52,576 bases of DNA from CAZYBG01 sp964645155 (GCA_964645155.1 CAZYBG010000014.1:1-52576), one strand, 5' to 3'. Shown: positions 42,791 to 51,542, counted from the first letter of the stretch. Program-made: numbers and translations. The notes: generated by a model not told the origin, from the sequence alone.

Positions 42791-43642
42791 ATGCCTGAAC
42801 TGCCCGAAGTCGAGACGGTCCGCCGCGGCCTTGAACCGGTCATGGCGGGCCAGACGATCCGCAGGGCAGAGGTTCGCCGCCCCGACCTGCGCTGGCCGCT
42901 GCCGACCGGCATGGCCGAACGCCTCGCCGGCCATCGCGTCACCGGGCTGCGCCGCCGCTCCAAGTACATCCTGACCGACCTTTCCTCGGGCGAGACCCTG
43001 ATCATCCATCTTGGCATGTCGGGGCGCATGCTCGTGTCGGACGCGATGCTCGGCGAGTTCCACCATGCCCTGCCCGCGCCCGCGAAGCACGACCACGTCG
43101 TGCTCGAGATGGAGAGCGGCGTCCGGGTGACCTTCAATGATGCCCGTCGCTTCGGCGCGATGGACCTGATCGACACCGCGCGGGCCGACGCGCACTGGCT
43201 CCTCGCGGGCCTCGGCCCCGAGCCGCTCGGCAACGCGTTTCACGAGGACTACCTGGTCGCACGGCTCCGCGGCCGCGCGACGCCCGCCAAGGCGGCGCTT
43301 CTCGACCAGCGCATTGTGGCCGGGCTCGGCAATATCTACGTCTCCGAGGCGCTGCACCGCGCCGGCATTTCGCCGCTGCGGCGGGCCGGCCGGATCAGCG
43401 CGGCCCGGGTCGCCGCGCTGGTCCCGGTCATCCGCGAGGTTCTGACCGAGGCGATCGAGGCCGGCGGCTCTTCGCTTCGCGATTACCGGCAGGCGGATGG
43501 CGAACTGGGGTACTTTCAGCACGCCTTCCGCGTCTACGATCGCGCGGGCGCGCCCTGCATGGCCCCGGGCTGCGGCGGAACGGTGCGCCGCGTCGTGCAG
43601 TCCGGCCGATCGTCGTTCTACTGCCCGGACTGCCAAAGATAG
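42791..43642 (+). CDS. mutM: formamidopyrimidine-DNA glycosylase MutM (Fpg)
   Basis: A 283-aa bifunctional glycosylase/AP lyase that removes 8-oxoguanine and FapyG. The mature N-terminus PELPEVETVRRGLEPV carries the catalytic Pro1/Glu2, and the beta-hairpin Lys lies in RRSKYILTDL. The helix-two-turn-helix (LDQRIVAGLGNIYVSEALHR) and the C-terminal zinc finger (CMAPGCGG ... YCPDCQR) complete the enzyme. Full length. Confidence 0.98.
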   Translation: MPELPEVETVRRGLEPVMAGQTIRRAEVRRPDLRWPLPTGMAERLAGHRVTGLRRRSKYILTDLSSGETLIIHLGMSGRMLVSDAMLGEFHHALPAPAKHDHVVLEMESGVRVTFNDARRFGAMDLIDTARADAHWLLAGLGPEPLGNAFHEDYLVARLRGRATPAKAALLDQRIVAGLGNIYVSEALHRAGISPLRRAGRISAARVAALVPVIREVLTEAIEAGGSSLRDYRQADGELGYFQHAFRVYDRAGAPCMAPGCGGTVRRVVQSGRSSFYCPDCQR

Positions 43643-43705
43643 CTTGAACCGCCGTACCGGGCTGCTACGACTCGGGGCCTCCGCGGCAGAGAGGGAAGCA
43701 CGCCG

Positions 43706-44482
43706 ATGGCCTACCAGACGATCGTCGTCGAGATCGAGGACGGCGTGGCGCTGATCCGGCTCAACCGGCCCGAGACGCTCAACGCGCTCAACACCCAGCT
43801 CCTGAGCGAGCTCGCCGACGCGGTGCGCGCCGCCGACGCGAACGAGAAGGTGCGCTGCATCGTCCTGACGGGGTCGGAGAAGGCCTTCGCGGCCGGCGCC
43901 GACATCAAGGAGATGGCCGAGAAGAGCTTCGTCGACGCCTTCGTCGACGACCTCTTCACGAACGAGAGCGAAAGCCTGCTGCGCTGCCGCAAGCCCATCA
44001 TCGCAGCGGTCTCGGGCTATGCGCTGGGCGGTGGCTGCGAGCTTGCAATGATGTGCGACTTCATCATTGCCGCCGACACCGCCAAGTTCGGCCAGCCCGA
44101 GATCAACCTCGGCACGATGGCGGGCCTCGGCGGTTCGCAGCGGCTCAGCCGTTTCGTGGGCAAGGCCAAAGCGATGGACATGAACCTGACGGGTCGTTTC
44201 ATGGATGCCGCCGAGGCGGAGCGGGCCGGTCTTGTCAGCCGCGTCGTGCCGGCCAAGAAGCTGATCGACGAGGCGATGGCGGCCGCGCAGAAGATCGCCG
44301 AGAAGTCGGCGATCGCGGTGATGGCGGTCAAGGAGGCGGTCAACCGCAGCTACGAGACGACGCTGCGCGAGGGCCTGCTGTTCGAGCGGCGCCTCTTTCA
44401 CGCGCTCTTTGCAACCGAGGACCAGAAGGAGGGGATGGCCGCCTTCCTCGAGAAGCGCGAGGCCCAGTTCCGCGATCGCTGA
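43706..44482 (+). CDS. enoyl-CoA hydratase
   Basis: A 258-aa crotonase-family enzyme for the hydration step of fatty-acid beta-oxidation. The oxyanion-hole loop is AFAAGADIKEM. Both catalytic glutamates are present: GGGCELAMMCD and FGQPEINLG, followed by LGGSQRLSRFVG. Length and motifs fit short-chain enoyl-CoA hydratase (EchA/FadB1 type). The mutM-ech-rpsT-dnaA order fits the replication neighbourhood of this group. Confidence 0.95.
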   Translation: MAYQTIVVEIEDGVALIRLNRPETLNALNTQLLSELADAVRAADANEKVRCIVLTGSEKAFAAGADIKEMAEKSFVDAFVDDLFTNESESLLRCRKPIIAAVSGYALGGGCELAMMCDFIIAADTAKFGQPEINLGTMAGLGGSQRLSRFVGKAKAMDMNLTGRFMDAAEAERAGLVSRVVPAKKLIDEAMAAAQKIAEKSAIAVMAVKEAVNRSYETTLREGLLFERRLFHALFATEDQKEGMAAFLEKREAQFRDR

Positions 44483-44512
44483 CCGCCCTCGGCGACACCG
44501 CAGGGCACCCCG

Positions 44513-44540
44513 TTGACTCGGGCCCGACTCGCGCATAGAA
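44513..44540 (+). promoter_or_regulatory. predicted promoter of rpsT
   Basis: TTGACT (44513-44518) with ATAGAA (44535-44540) after 16 bases, lying about 46 bases upstream of the rpsT start codon. This is a good fit to an alphaproteobacterial housekeeping promoter. Confidence 0.45.
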
Positions 44541-44586
44541 GCGCGGCCTCAGATCGAACCGACCCCCGGTAAGGGATACGACACCG

Positions 44587-44853
44587 ATGGCCAATACGCC
44601 CCAGTCCAAGAAGCGCGCCCGGCAGGTCAAGCGCCGCACCGCGGTCAACACCGCGCGCCGCTCGCGCATTCGCACTTTCCTGCGCAAGGTCGAGGAGGCG
44701 ATCGCTTCCGGCAACCGTGACGAGGCGGCCGCGGCGCTGAAGACCGCGCAGCCGGAACTGATGCGCGGCGTCACCAAGGGCATCGTGCCCAAGAACACCG
44801 CGGCGCGGAAGATGTCGCGGCTGTCCGCGCGGGTCAAGGCGCTCAGCGCCTGA
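44587..44853 (+). CDS. rpsT: 30S ribosomal protein S20
   Basis: An 88-aa basic three-helix protein that binds 16S rRNA. Start MANTPQSKKRARQ and the C-terminal block GIVPKNTAARKMSRLSARVK are canonical. It is followed by a strong intrinsic terminator, so it is expressed separately from dnaA. Confidence 0.99.
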   Translation: MANTPQSKKRARQVKRRTAVNTARRSRIRTFLRKVEEAIASGNRDEAAAALKTAQPELMRGVTKGIVPKNTAARKMSRLSARVKALSA

Positions 44854-44878
44854 TCGAAGCCTGTCGGCGTGTTGTCTG

Positions 44879-44904
44879 ACGCCGCCCTCCTGGGCGGCGT
44901 TTTT
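44879..44904 (+). terminator. intrinsic terminator of rpsT
   Basis: Arms ACGCCGCC and GGCGGCGT (8 bp) around the loop CTCCTG, followed by TTTTTG. Textbook rho-independent terminator 25 bases after the rpsT stop. Confidence 0.93.
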
Positions 44905-44939
44905 GTTTGCCGCCGCTCCGCCCTGCGATAACTTTCTTT

Positions 44940-44963
44940 CCGGACGTCCGGACGTCCGGACGT
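44940..44963. repeat. triple direct repeat CCGGACGT
   Basis: Three perfect head-to-tail copies of the 8-mer CCGGACGT between the rpsT terminator and dnaA. The embedded GGACGTCC palindrome makes it also partly self-complementary. Function unknown; the location near dnaA makes a protein-binding site possible. Confidence 0.75.
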
Positions 44964-45473
44964 GCAAAGAGTGGCTCTGATGCAGCCGCGCAAGGGCTTC
45001 GGGATTCGTTCCGCCGATCTTTGAGTCAAGCACGAAGTTCTGTTGCCGCTCCGCGAAGCCCCTTGATAGCTTGCCTCTGCGATTCACGTCGCCTTGGGGG
45101 GACATGGGACTGGGCACGGGCTCCTTGCCGTTGGCTTGCGTCGGGCGCAAGACACGATAGAGGCGCTGTTCCGAGTGTGATGCTCGTGCTTCCGGCTGCG
45201 GACGGGCGATGAGCCCCGCCGGTGGCCGGGCCGACAGCGTGGCGGCCTGTAAAGGCCCCGCGATGCTCGTGCACGACCTGTCCGCAGGGCTGCCGCGGGC
45301 GGAACGGACAGATCCTGGTGGCCCCGTCTGCGCCGCCACTGTTCACCGTTCTCTCGCCAAAAGCCCTCTCGCCGCCGGCAGGCGGCGCGCCCCTTCGGCC
45401 CGTTGGTCGCACGCAGGGCACCGCAGCTTTGGTCTGCGGTGCATTGCGGACGCGAGATAACAATGGGCAGAAA
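44964..45473. other. long non-coding region upstream of dnaA
   Basis: About 510 bases without a convincing gene. Short open frames (44907-45212 and 45209-45460) have no recognisable protein character and overlap each other. I looked for DnaA boxes of the TTATCCACA type and saw none. The region probably carries the dnaA promoter and leader; it may include a small RNA, but nothing specific can be assigned. Confidence 0.5.
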
Positions 45474-46850
45474 ATGACCAACGATACCTGGGGACTGGTG
45501 CTTGCCGAGTTGCGGAAGACGGTAGGGCCGAACAACTACACGACCTGGATCGAGCCACTCGAATTCGGAGAACTCAAGAACGGGGTTGCGCGCATCGCTG
45601 CGCCCACCTCGTTCGTGGGCAACTGGGTCCAGCGCAACTACGGCGACGAGATCCTGCGCCATCTGAGCGGGGTCGGCGCAAAGGTCAGTCGGATCGAGTT
45701 CAGCGTCGCGCCGCCCGTCGAGGCGGCCCCGTCACGCCCAGCCCGCGGCCGCGTCGCCTCGCGCCGGTCGGCCGAGCCGATGGCGGCCGACTTCGGCGAC
45801 GATCATGATCTGCCGGGCCCGCCGCTCGAGGGCCGTTTCACCTTCGAAAGCTTCGTCGTGGGAAAACCGAATGCCCTCGCCCATGCCGCGGCAAAGCGGG
45901 TGGCGGAAGGCAGCCCGGTGACCTTCAACCCGCTCTTCCTCTACGGCGGTGTCGGCCTCGGCAAGACGCATCTGATGCACGCGATCTCGTGGGAGCTGCA
46001 GACCCGCCGGCCCGACCTGCGGGTCGTCTACCTGTCGGCCGAGCAGTTCATGTACCGCTTCGTACAGGCGCTGCGCGACAAGGACATGATGGCGTTCAAG
46101 ACCATGTTCCGGTCGGTCGATGTCCTCATGGTCGATGACGTGCAGTTCATCGCCGGCAAGGATTCCACCCAGGAGGAGTTCTTCCACACGTTCAATGCGC
46201 TAGTAGACCAGAACAAGCAGATCGTCATCTCGGCCGACCGCGCACCCGGAGAGATCAAGGACCTGGAGGACCGTATCAAGAGCCGCCTGCAGTGCGGCCT
46301 GGTCGTCGATCTGCACCCGACCGACTACGAGCTGCGCCTCGGCATCCTGCAGCAGAAGGCGGAATTCTTCGGCAAGCAGTACAGGGGCCTGACGCTGGCG
46401 GATGGCGTGCTGGAGTTCCTGGCGCACCGGATCGTCTCAAACGTCCGCGTGCTCGAGGGCGCGCTGATGCGGCTTTTCGCGTTCGCCTCGCTCGTCGGCC
46501 GCGACATCACGCTTGATCTGGCGCAGGATTGCCTTGCCGACATCCTCAAGCAGTCCGACCGCAAGGTCACGGTCGAGGAAATCCAGCGCAAGGTCAGCGA
46601 GCACTACAACATTCGCCTGTCCGACATGCTGGGGCCGAAGCGCCTGCGCACCGTCGCGCGGCCGCGGCAGATCGCGATGTGGCTGGCCAAGCGGCTGACG
46701 ACGCGGTCGCTGCCTGAAATCGGCCGACGCTTCGGCGGGCGCGACCACACCACCGTGATCCACGGGGTGCGGCGCATCGACGAACTCAAGACGGGCGACC
46801 CGCAGCTCGCCGAAGACCTCGAACTCCTGCGGCGGGCGCTCGAAGGCTGA
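45474..46850 (+). CDS. dnaA: chromosomal replication initiator DnaA
   Basis: A 458-aa AAA+ initiator that binds and opens oriC. Domain I (LAELRKTVGPNNYTTWIEPL), a variable linker rich in Pro/Arg/Ala (about 85-115), Walker A GGVGLGKTHLMHAI (Lys164), and Walker B LMVDDVQFIAGKDSTQEEFF are all visible. The domain IV signature GGRDHTTVIHGVRRIDEL contacts DnaA boxes. The ATG at 45474 is the first codon that starts domain I directly. It is followed by dnaN, recF and later gyrB. Confidence 0.98.
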   Translation: MTNDTWGLVLAELRKTVGPNNYTTWIEPLEFGELKNGVARIAAPTSFVGNWVQRNYGDEILRHLSGVGAKVSRIEFSVAPPVEAAPSRPARGRVASRRSAEPMAADFGDDHDLPGPPLEGRFTFESFVVGKPNALAHAAAKRVAEGSPVTFNPLFLYGGVGLGKTHLMHAISWELQTRRPDLRVVYLSAEQFMYRFVQALRDKDMMAFKTMFRSVDVLMVDDVQFIAGKDSTQEEFFHTFNALVDQNKQIVISADRAPGEIKDLEDRIKSRLQCGLVVDLHPTDYELRLGILQQKAEFFGKQYRGLTLADGVLEFLAHRIVSNVRVLEGALMRLFAFASLVGRDITLDLAQDCLADILKQSDRKVTVEEIQRKVSEHYNIRLSDMLGPKRLRTVARPRQIAMWLAKRLTTRSLPEIGRRFGGRDHTTVIHGVRRIDELKTGDPQLAEDLELLRRALEG

Positions 46851-46968
46851 CCGCGCCGCCTGCCCCGCGGCCGCCCGGAAAGCTCTTGTGCCGCCGGGCG
46901 GATTAGCTAAGTTTGCCGCCCCGGCGCCCGGCTCCAAGACGTGCGGCCGTCGGGACGGGGGGCGAGGG

Positions 46969-48087
46969 ATGAAGATCAGCATCGAACGCGGCACGCTTCT
47001 CAGGGCGGTGGGTCAGGCACAGTCGGTCGTCGAGCGGCGGAACACGATCCCCATCCTCGCCAACGTGCTGATCGAGGCCGAGGGCGACACCGTAAGTTTC
47101 CGCGCGACCGACCTCGACATCGAGGTGGTCGACAAGGCGAAGGCGCAGGTCGAGCGCGCAGGCGCCACCACAGTCAGCGCCGTCACGCTGCACGAGATCG
47201 TGCGCAAGCTGCCGGACGGCGCGCTTGTCAGCCTTGCCGCCGATGCGGCCACCGGCCGGCTTCTGGTCGAGGCGGGGCGGTCGAGCTTCTCGCTCGCCAC
47301 GCTGCCAAAGGAGGACTTCCCGGTGATGGCCTCGTCGGAATACGCCTCGAACTTCTCCTGCCCGGCGCCGCTGCTGCGCCGGCTGTTCGACAAGTCGAAG
47401 TTCGCGATCTCGACGGAGGAGACGCGGTATTATCTCAACGGCGTCTACATGCATGTCGCCAGCGGCGAGGGCGGCAAGGTCCTGCGCTGCGTGGCGACCG
47501 ATGGCCACCGCCTCGCCCGCATCGACGCGCCGTTGCCCGAGGCGGCCGAGGACATGCCGGGCGTGATCGTGCCGCGCAAGACGGTGGGTGAGCTGCGGAA
47601 GCTTCTCGACGATGACGACATGAAGATTGCGGTGAGCGTGAGCGAGACGAAGGTGCGCTTTGCCACCCCGGAGATCACCCTGACCTCCAAGGTGATCGAC
47701 GGCACGTTTCCGGACTATGCCCGGGTCATCCCCACCCAGAACAGCCGGCGGCTCGAGGTCGACGCGGCCGAGTTCGCGCAGGCTGTCGACCGTGTGGCCA
47801 CCGTCTCGTCCGAGCGCAGTCGTGCGGTGAAGCTCTCGCTCGACGAGGACCGGCTCGTCCTTTCGGTCAACGCACCCGACAGCGGCGCCGCCGAAGAGGA
47901 GCTGTCGGTCGCCTATGGCGACGAGCGGCTGGAGATCGGGTTCAACGCGAAGTACCTCCTCGAGATCGCAAGCCAGGTCGACCGGGAGAATGCGGTGTTC
48001 CTGTTCAACTCCTCGGGTGACCCGACCCTGATGCGCGAAGGCAACGACACCTCGGCGGTCTATGTCGTGATGCCGATGCGCGTGTGA
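46969..48087 (+). CDS. dnaN: DNA polymerase III beta sliding clamp
   Basis: A 372-aa processivity clamp with three topologically equal domains. Typical segments: MKISIERGTLLRAVGQAQSV, VERRNTIPILANVLIEAEG, DFPVM, and the C-terminal VYVVMPMRV. The start follows GGCGAGGG. It lies in the standard dnaA-dnaN-recF order with a 118-base gap behind dnaA. Confidence 0.98.
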   Translation: MKISIERGTLLRAVGQAQSVVERRNTIPILANVLIEAEGDTVSFRATDLDIEVVDKAKAQVERAGATTVSAVTLHEIVRKLPDGALVSLAADAATGRLLVEAGRSSFSLATLPKEDFPVMASSEYASNFSCPAPLLRRLFDKSKFAISTEETRYYLNGVYMHVASGEGGKVLRCVATDGHRLARIDAPLPEAAEDMPGVIVPRKTVGELRKLLDDDDMKIAVSVSETKVRFATPEITLTSKVIDGTFPDYARVIPTQNSRRLEVDAAEFAQAVDRVATVSSERSRAVKLSLDEDRLVLSVNAPDSGAAEEELSVAYGDERLEIGFNAKYLLEIASQVDRENAVFLFNSSGDPTLMREGNDTSAVYVVMPMRV

Positions 48088-48169
48088 CAGGCGGCGCGTA
48101 ACGGGCGGCCGGGCGGGGGCATTCGCCCCGGCGCCACCACGATACTCTGGAAACGGGAAGGAGCGGGGG

Positions 48170-49264
48170 GTGCAGCTCGCGGTGACCGGGCTTCGTCTGG
48201 CGCATTTCCGCAGCCACCGGGCGGCGCGGCTGGGCCTTTCCGGCCGGCCGGTCGCCATCTTCGGACCGAACGGGGCCGGCAAGACCAACATCCTCGAAGC
48301 TGTCTCGCTCCTCTCGCCGGGGCGGGGCCTGCGTCGGGCGGCTGCCGACGAGATCGCCCGTCGCGAGGACGGGGTCGGCTGGAAGCTCGCGGCGGAAGTC
48401 GCCAGCCCCCACCAGCTGCACGAGGTCGAGACCTGGGCGGAGCCGGGCGGGGCGCGGCAGGTCCGCATTGACGGCAAGGCGGCTCCGCAGGTCGCCCTTG
48501 GCCGGATCGCGCGCATCGTCTGGCTTGTGCCCGCGATGGACCGGCTCTGGACGGAAGGGGCCGATGGTCGGCGCCGTTTCCTCGACCGGATCGCGATGAG
48601 CTTTGAGCCGGCCCATGCCGACGCCGTTCTCGAATACGAAAAGGCCATGCGCGAGCGCAACCGGCTGCTGCGCGAGGAGGCCGGCGATACCCGATGGTAC
48701 GGCGCCATCGAGGCGCAGATGGCGGCCGCAGCCGTGACGATCCGGGCCAACCGGTCCGGGGCGCTGGCGCGGCTTGCCGCGGCACAGGACGGCGCCGAGA
48801 CGGCGTTCCCCTCGGCCGATCTGTCGCTGGTCGATACCGACGAGACGGATCTGGCCGCGGCCCTCGCGGCCTCGCGCGGCGCCGACCTGAAGGCCGGCCG
48901 AACGCTCCTCGGGCCGCATCGGGCCGACCTTGCGGCGGTCTACGCAGCCAAGGGCATCCCCGCCGACCAGTGCTCGACGGGCGAGCAGAAGGCGTTGCTG
49001 CTTTCGCTCATTCTCGCCAATGCGCGCGCCCTGGCAGGCGATTTTGGCGCGCCGCCGATCGTTCTTCTCGACGAGGTGGCGGCCCATCTCGACGCCGATC
49101 GTCGCGCGGCGCTTTATGCCGAGATCTGCGCGCTCGGCGCCCAGGCCTGGATGACCGGGACCGAGGTCGAGCTCTTCGAGGCGCTGGGCGGAGCGGGGGA
49201 GTATCTCGAGGTGAGCGAGAGCGGCGGGCTGTCGGAAGTGATCGCGCATGGGGTGGCAGGGTGA
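48170..49264 (+). CDS. recF: DNA replication and repair protein RecF
   Basis: A 364-aa SMC-like ATPase that helps load RecA at gaps. Walker A is FGPNGAGKTNILEAVSLLS, the signature region is CSTGEQKALLLSLILA, and Walker B is IVLLDEVAAHLDADRR. The GTG at 48170 follows AAGGAG. The stop overlaps the start of the LysE-type gene (GTGA). Confidence 0.96.
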   Translation: MQLAVTGLRLAHFRSHRAARLGLSGRPVAIFGPNGAGKTNILEAVSLLSPGRGLRRAAADEIARREDGVGWKLAAEVASPHQLHEVETWAEPGGARQVRIDGKAAPQVALGRIARIVWLVPAMDRLWTEGADGRRRFLDRIAMSFEPAHADAVLEYEKAMRERNRLLREEAGDTRWYGAIEAQMAAAAVTIRANRSGALARLAAAQDGAETAFPSADLSLVDTDETDLAAALAASRGADLKAGRTLLGPHRADLAAVYAAKGIPADQCSTGEQKALLLSLILANARALAGDFGAPPIVLLDEVAAHLDADRRAALYAEICALGAQAWMTGTEVELFEALGGAGEYLEVSESGGLSEVIAHGVAG

Positions 49265-49881
49265 CCGTGACCGCATCGCAGTTGACGCTCTATGCCGGCG
49301 CGCTCCTGGTGCTTTTCATCACGCCGGGTCCGGTCTGGGTCGCGCTTGCCGCGCGGGCCCTGACGGGCGGCTTCCGGCAGGCCTGGCCGCTGGCGGTCGG
49401 GGTCACCGTCGGCGATGTCCTCTGGCCCTTGCTCGCGATCCTGGGGGTGAGCTGGATCGTCTCGGTCTGGGCGGGCTTTCTCGCGGCGCTCCAATGGGTG
49501 GCGGCGGCCATCTTCGTCGGGATGGGGTGGCTCCTCATTCGCCATGCCGGCGCCCCGGTCCCGACCGACGGACGCCTGACCCGGCCGGGCATGTGGGCCG
49601 GCTTCGCCGCTGGCGTGGCCGTCATCGTCGGCAACCCCAAGGCGATCCTGTTCTACATGGGCGTGCTTCCGGGCTTCTTCGACCTCCGCACGGTGACGCT
49701 GTGGGACATCGCGGCGATCTGCGGGTTGTCCATGGCCATCCCCCTCGTCGGGAACCTGTGCCTTGCGCTGATGATCGACCGCGCCCGGCGGCTTCTGACG
49801 TCGCCCCGGGCGCTCGCGCGGGTGAACCGCGCCGCCGGCATGTTGCTGATCGCCGTGGGTCTGGCGATCCCGTTCCTCTGA
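49261..49881 (+). CDS. LysE family translocator
   Basis: A 206-aa inner-membrane exporter with five to six spans. The N-terminal LVLFITPGPVWVALAARAL is the family signature (TPGP), and GNPKAILFYMGVLPGF is the second conserved block. LysE/RhtB proteins export amino acids or small metabolites. The GTG start overlaps the recF stop, so it is co-translated with recF although unrelated in function. Substrate unknown. Confidence 0.93.
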   Translation: MTVTASQLTLYAGALLVLFITPGPVWVALAARALTGGFRQAWPLAVGVTVGDVLWPLLAILGVSWIVSVWAGFLAALQWVAAAIFVGMGWLLIRHAGAPVPTDGRLTRPGMWAGFAAGVAVIVGNPKAILFYMGVLPGFFDLRTVTLWDIAAICGLSMAIPLVGNLCLALMIDRARRLLTSPRALARVNRAAGMLLIAVGLAIPFL

Positions 49882-49898
49882 CCTGACCTTCCGGCGTG

Positions 49899-49928
49899 TT
49901 GACATCATACAGACCGAAAGGTATCTAT
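49899..49928 (+). promoter_or_regulatory. promoter and overlapping operator of the tetR gene
   Basis: TTGACA (49899-49904) and TATCTA (49922-49927) are spaced by exactly 17 bases. An imperfect inverted repeat, ATACAGACC (49907-49915) and GGTATCTAT (49920-49928), with a 4-base centre and 7 of 9 matching positions, covers the spacer and -10 box. This is the expected place for autorepression by the TetR protein encoded immediately downstream. Confidence 0.65.
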
Positions 49929-49933
49929 TTGTC

Positions 49934-50590
49934 ATGCCACGGCCGACGAAGCATTTTCCGGAGCGCGGCGACGCAAGGACCCGCCTGCTCGAGGCGGCGC
50001 GCGACGTCATTCGGACGCGCGGCTACGCGGCGACGACGGTCGACGACCTGTGTGCCGCGGCCGGCGTCACGAAAGGGGCGTTCTTCCACCACTTCCCGAC
50101 CAAGGAGGCGCTTGGCGTCGCGGCGGCCCGATACTGGCTGGAAACGACGTCGGCCTTCTTCGCGGCCGCGCCCTATCACCTGCCGGACGACCCTCTCGAA
50201 CGGGTGTTCGCCTATGTCGAGTTCCGCAGGTCGATCATCCAGGGCGAGCTGGCCGACTTCACCTGCCTCGTCGGGACGATGGCGCAGGAGATCTTCGCCA
50301 CGCATCCGGCGATCCGCGACGCCTGCGCGGAAAGCATCTTCGGCCATGCCGCAACGCTGGAAGCCGATATCGCGGCAGCGATGGCGGCGCGTGGCATTGC
50401 AGGCGACTGGAGCGCGGCAAGCCTTGCCCGTCACACCCAGACCGTCCTGCAAGGCGCGTTCGTGCTGGCCAAGGCGCGGGGCGGAACCGAAGTGGCGCAT
50501 GAGGCCGTGGATCATCTGCGGCGCTATCTTGCGCTGCTGTTCGAGGTGCCTGAGCAGGCGAGTCGGGGGAAAGACGCCGATGCCGCCTGA
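49934..50590 (+). CDS. TetR family transcriptional regulator
   Basis: A 218-aa repressor. The N-terminal helix-turn-helix (residues about 15-60) contains TVDDLCAAAGVTKGAFFHHF, the TetR recognition helix. The helical ligand domain follows (FAYVEFRRSIIQGELADFTC). The ATG lies only 7 bases after the -10 box, so the transcript is probably leaderless. Its stop overlaps the start of the GFA-like gene, so it likely controls that small operon. Confidence 0.94.
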   Translation: MPRPTKHFPERGDARTRLLEAARDVIRTRGYAATTVDDLCAAAGVTKGAFFHHFPTKEALGVAAARYWLETTSAFFAAAPYHLPDDPLERVFAYVEFRRSIIQGELADFTCLVGTMAQEIFATHPAIRDACAESIFGHAATLEADIAAAMAARGIAGDWSAASLARHTQTVLQGAFVLAKARGGTEVAHEAVDHLRRYLALLFEVPEQASRGKDADAA

Positions 50591-51113
50591 GACCAGCACC
50601 GCCATCTGCGCCTGCGGCGCGACGGTGATCGGGCTTTCCGGCCAGCCGATCCTGGCTGCGACCTGCCACTGCACGAGCTGCCGGGAGGCCGCCGTCGTCT
50701 TCGCGGCCCTGCCCGGCGCGCCGCAGGTTCGGGCCGGCAATGGCGGCACGCCCTTCGTCCTGTGGCGGAGCGACCGCGCGCGGGTGACACGCGGCGAGGA
50801 GAATCTGAGGGAGTACCGCCTTCAGCCCGATGCGCCGACGCGCCGTGTCGTCGCCATCTGCTGCAATACGCCGGTCTACCTGCAGTTCACCAAGGGCCAC
50901 TGGCTTTCGATCTATGCCGGCCGGTTCGAAGCGCCGCCGCCGACCGAGATGCACACCATGGTCCGCGATCGTGGCCCCGGCGCAGACCTGGATGACGGCC
51001 TGCCGGCGGCGCAGACGCAGCCGGCGCGCTTCATGTGGCGGCTTCTCGCGGCTTGGGCCGCCATGGGGTTCCGCACGCCGAAACCGATGCCGCTGCCGCC
51101 CTTGGAGGTCTGA
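50580..51113 (+). CDS. GFA/CENP-V-like zinc protein (DUF6151-like)
   Basis: A 177-aa protein with a GFA-type zinc site: Cys10 and Cys12 (CAC), then Cys29, Cys31 and Cys34 (TCHCTSC). A later cysteine pair lies in VVAICCNTPVYLQF. GFA relatives were named for glutathione-dependent formaldehyde activation, but that reaction is disputed. The CCNTP block resembles what I recall as DUF6151. It overlaps the tetR stop by 11 bases and is followed by the DUF6958-like gene one base after its stop. Confidence 0.83.
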   Translation: MPPETSTAICACGATVIGLSGQPILAATCHCTSCREAAVVFAALPGAPQVRAGNGGTPFVLWRSDRARVTRGEENLREYRLQPDAPTRRVVAICCNTPVYLQFTKGHWLSIYAGRFEAPPPTEMHTMVRDRGPGADLDDGLPAAQTQPARFMWRLLAAWAAMGFRTPKPMPLPPLEV

Positions 51114-51114
51114 G

Positions 51115-51405
51115 ATGAGCGACAAGATCGCGATTGAGAACTTTACCAGCCCGGGGCGCACCTATCGGGTGGACCGGGCGAAGTACGAGGCGGCGCGTGA
51201 TGCCCTGCTGAAGGTGCTGCCGGACGCGGCGCCCGGCCTCACCATCGCCGAGGCCCAGGCAGCGATGCTGGCGCACCTGCCCGCCGCGCTCTTTCCCGGC
51301 GGCGAGAAGGTCGGGTGGTGGATGAAGGCCGCGCAGCTCGACCTCGAGGCCAAGGGAGTGATCGTCCGCGAGGCGACGAAACCGCTCAGGCTGCACCGGG
51401 TGTGA
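51115..51405 (+). CDS. DUF6958-like small protein
   Basis: A 96-aa soluble protein. Conserved-looking features are IENFTSPGRTYRVDRAKYEA near the N-terminus, FPGGEKVGWWMKAAQLDLE in the middle and KPLRLHR at the end. I recall this pattern as DUF6958; not verified. It starts one base after the GFA-like stop and is the last gene of the tetR-led unit. It has a winged-helix-like feel, but no function is known. Confidence 0.8.
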   Translation: MSDKIAIENFTSPGRTYRVDRAKYEAARDALLKVLPDAAPGLTIAEAQAAMLAHLPAALFPGGEKVGWWMKAAQLDLEAKGVIVREATKPLRLHRV

Positions 51406-51485
51406 CCTTCTCCTCCAGGGCCGGCCTGTGGCCCGGGAAGTGGCGCGGACATGCCGGCTGCGCTACCAAATCTTGTGGCTGTCGC

Positions 51486-51514
51486 GTGACATTCCCCCCA
51501 TAAGATCGTATAAA
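51486..51514 (+). promoter_or_regulatory. predicted promoter of gyrB
   Basis: GTGACA (51486-51491) and TATAAA (51509-51514) with a 17-base spacer, about 29 bases upstream of the gyrB start codon. No other strong candidate lies in the 137-base gap. Confidence 0.55.
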
Positions 51515-51542
51515 ATCGCCAGAACAGGCGGGACAAATCCAC

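Noticed and set aside
44940..44963. CRISPR or plasmid-type iterons
   Set aside because: Three contiguous 8-mers with no spacers are not a CRISPR array, and no replication-initiator gene for iterons is near; kept as a simple direct repeat.
44907..45460. Two short open frames upstream of dnaA
   Set aside because: They overlap, have no recognisable composition or start signals and follow the rpsT terminator; more likely non-coding leader.
44854..45473. oriC call beside dnaA
   Set aside because: No DnaA boxes of the consensus type and no AT-rich unwinding region were seen; in this group the origin need not lie at dnaA.
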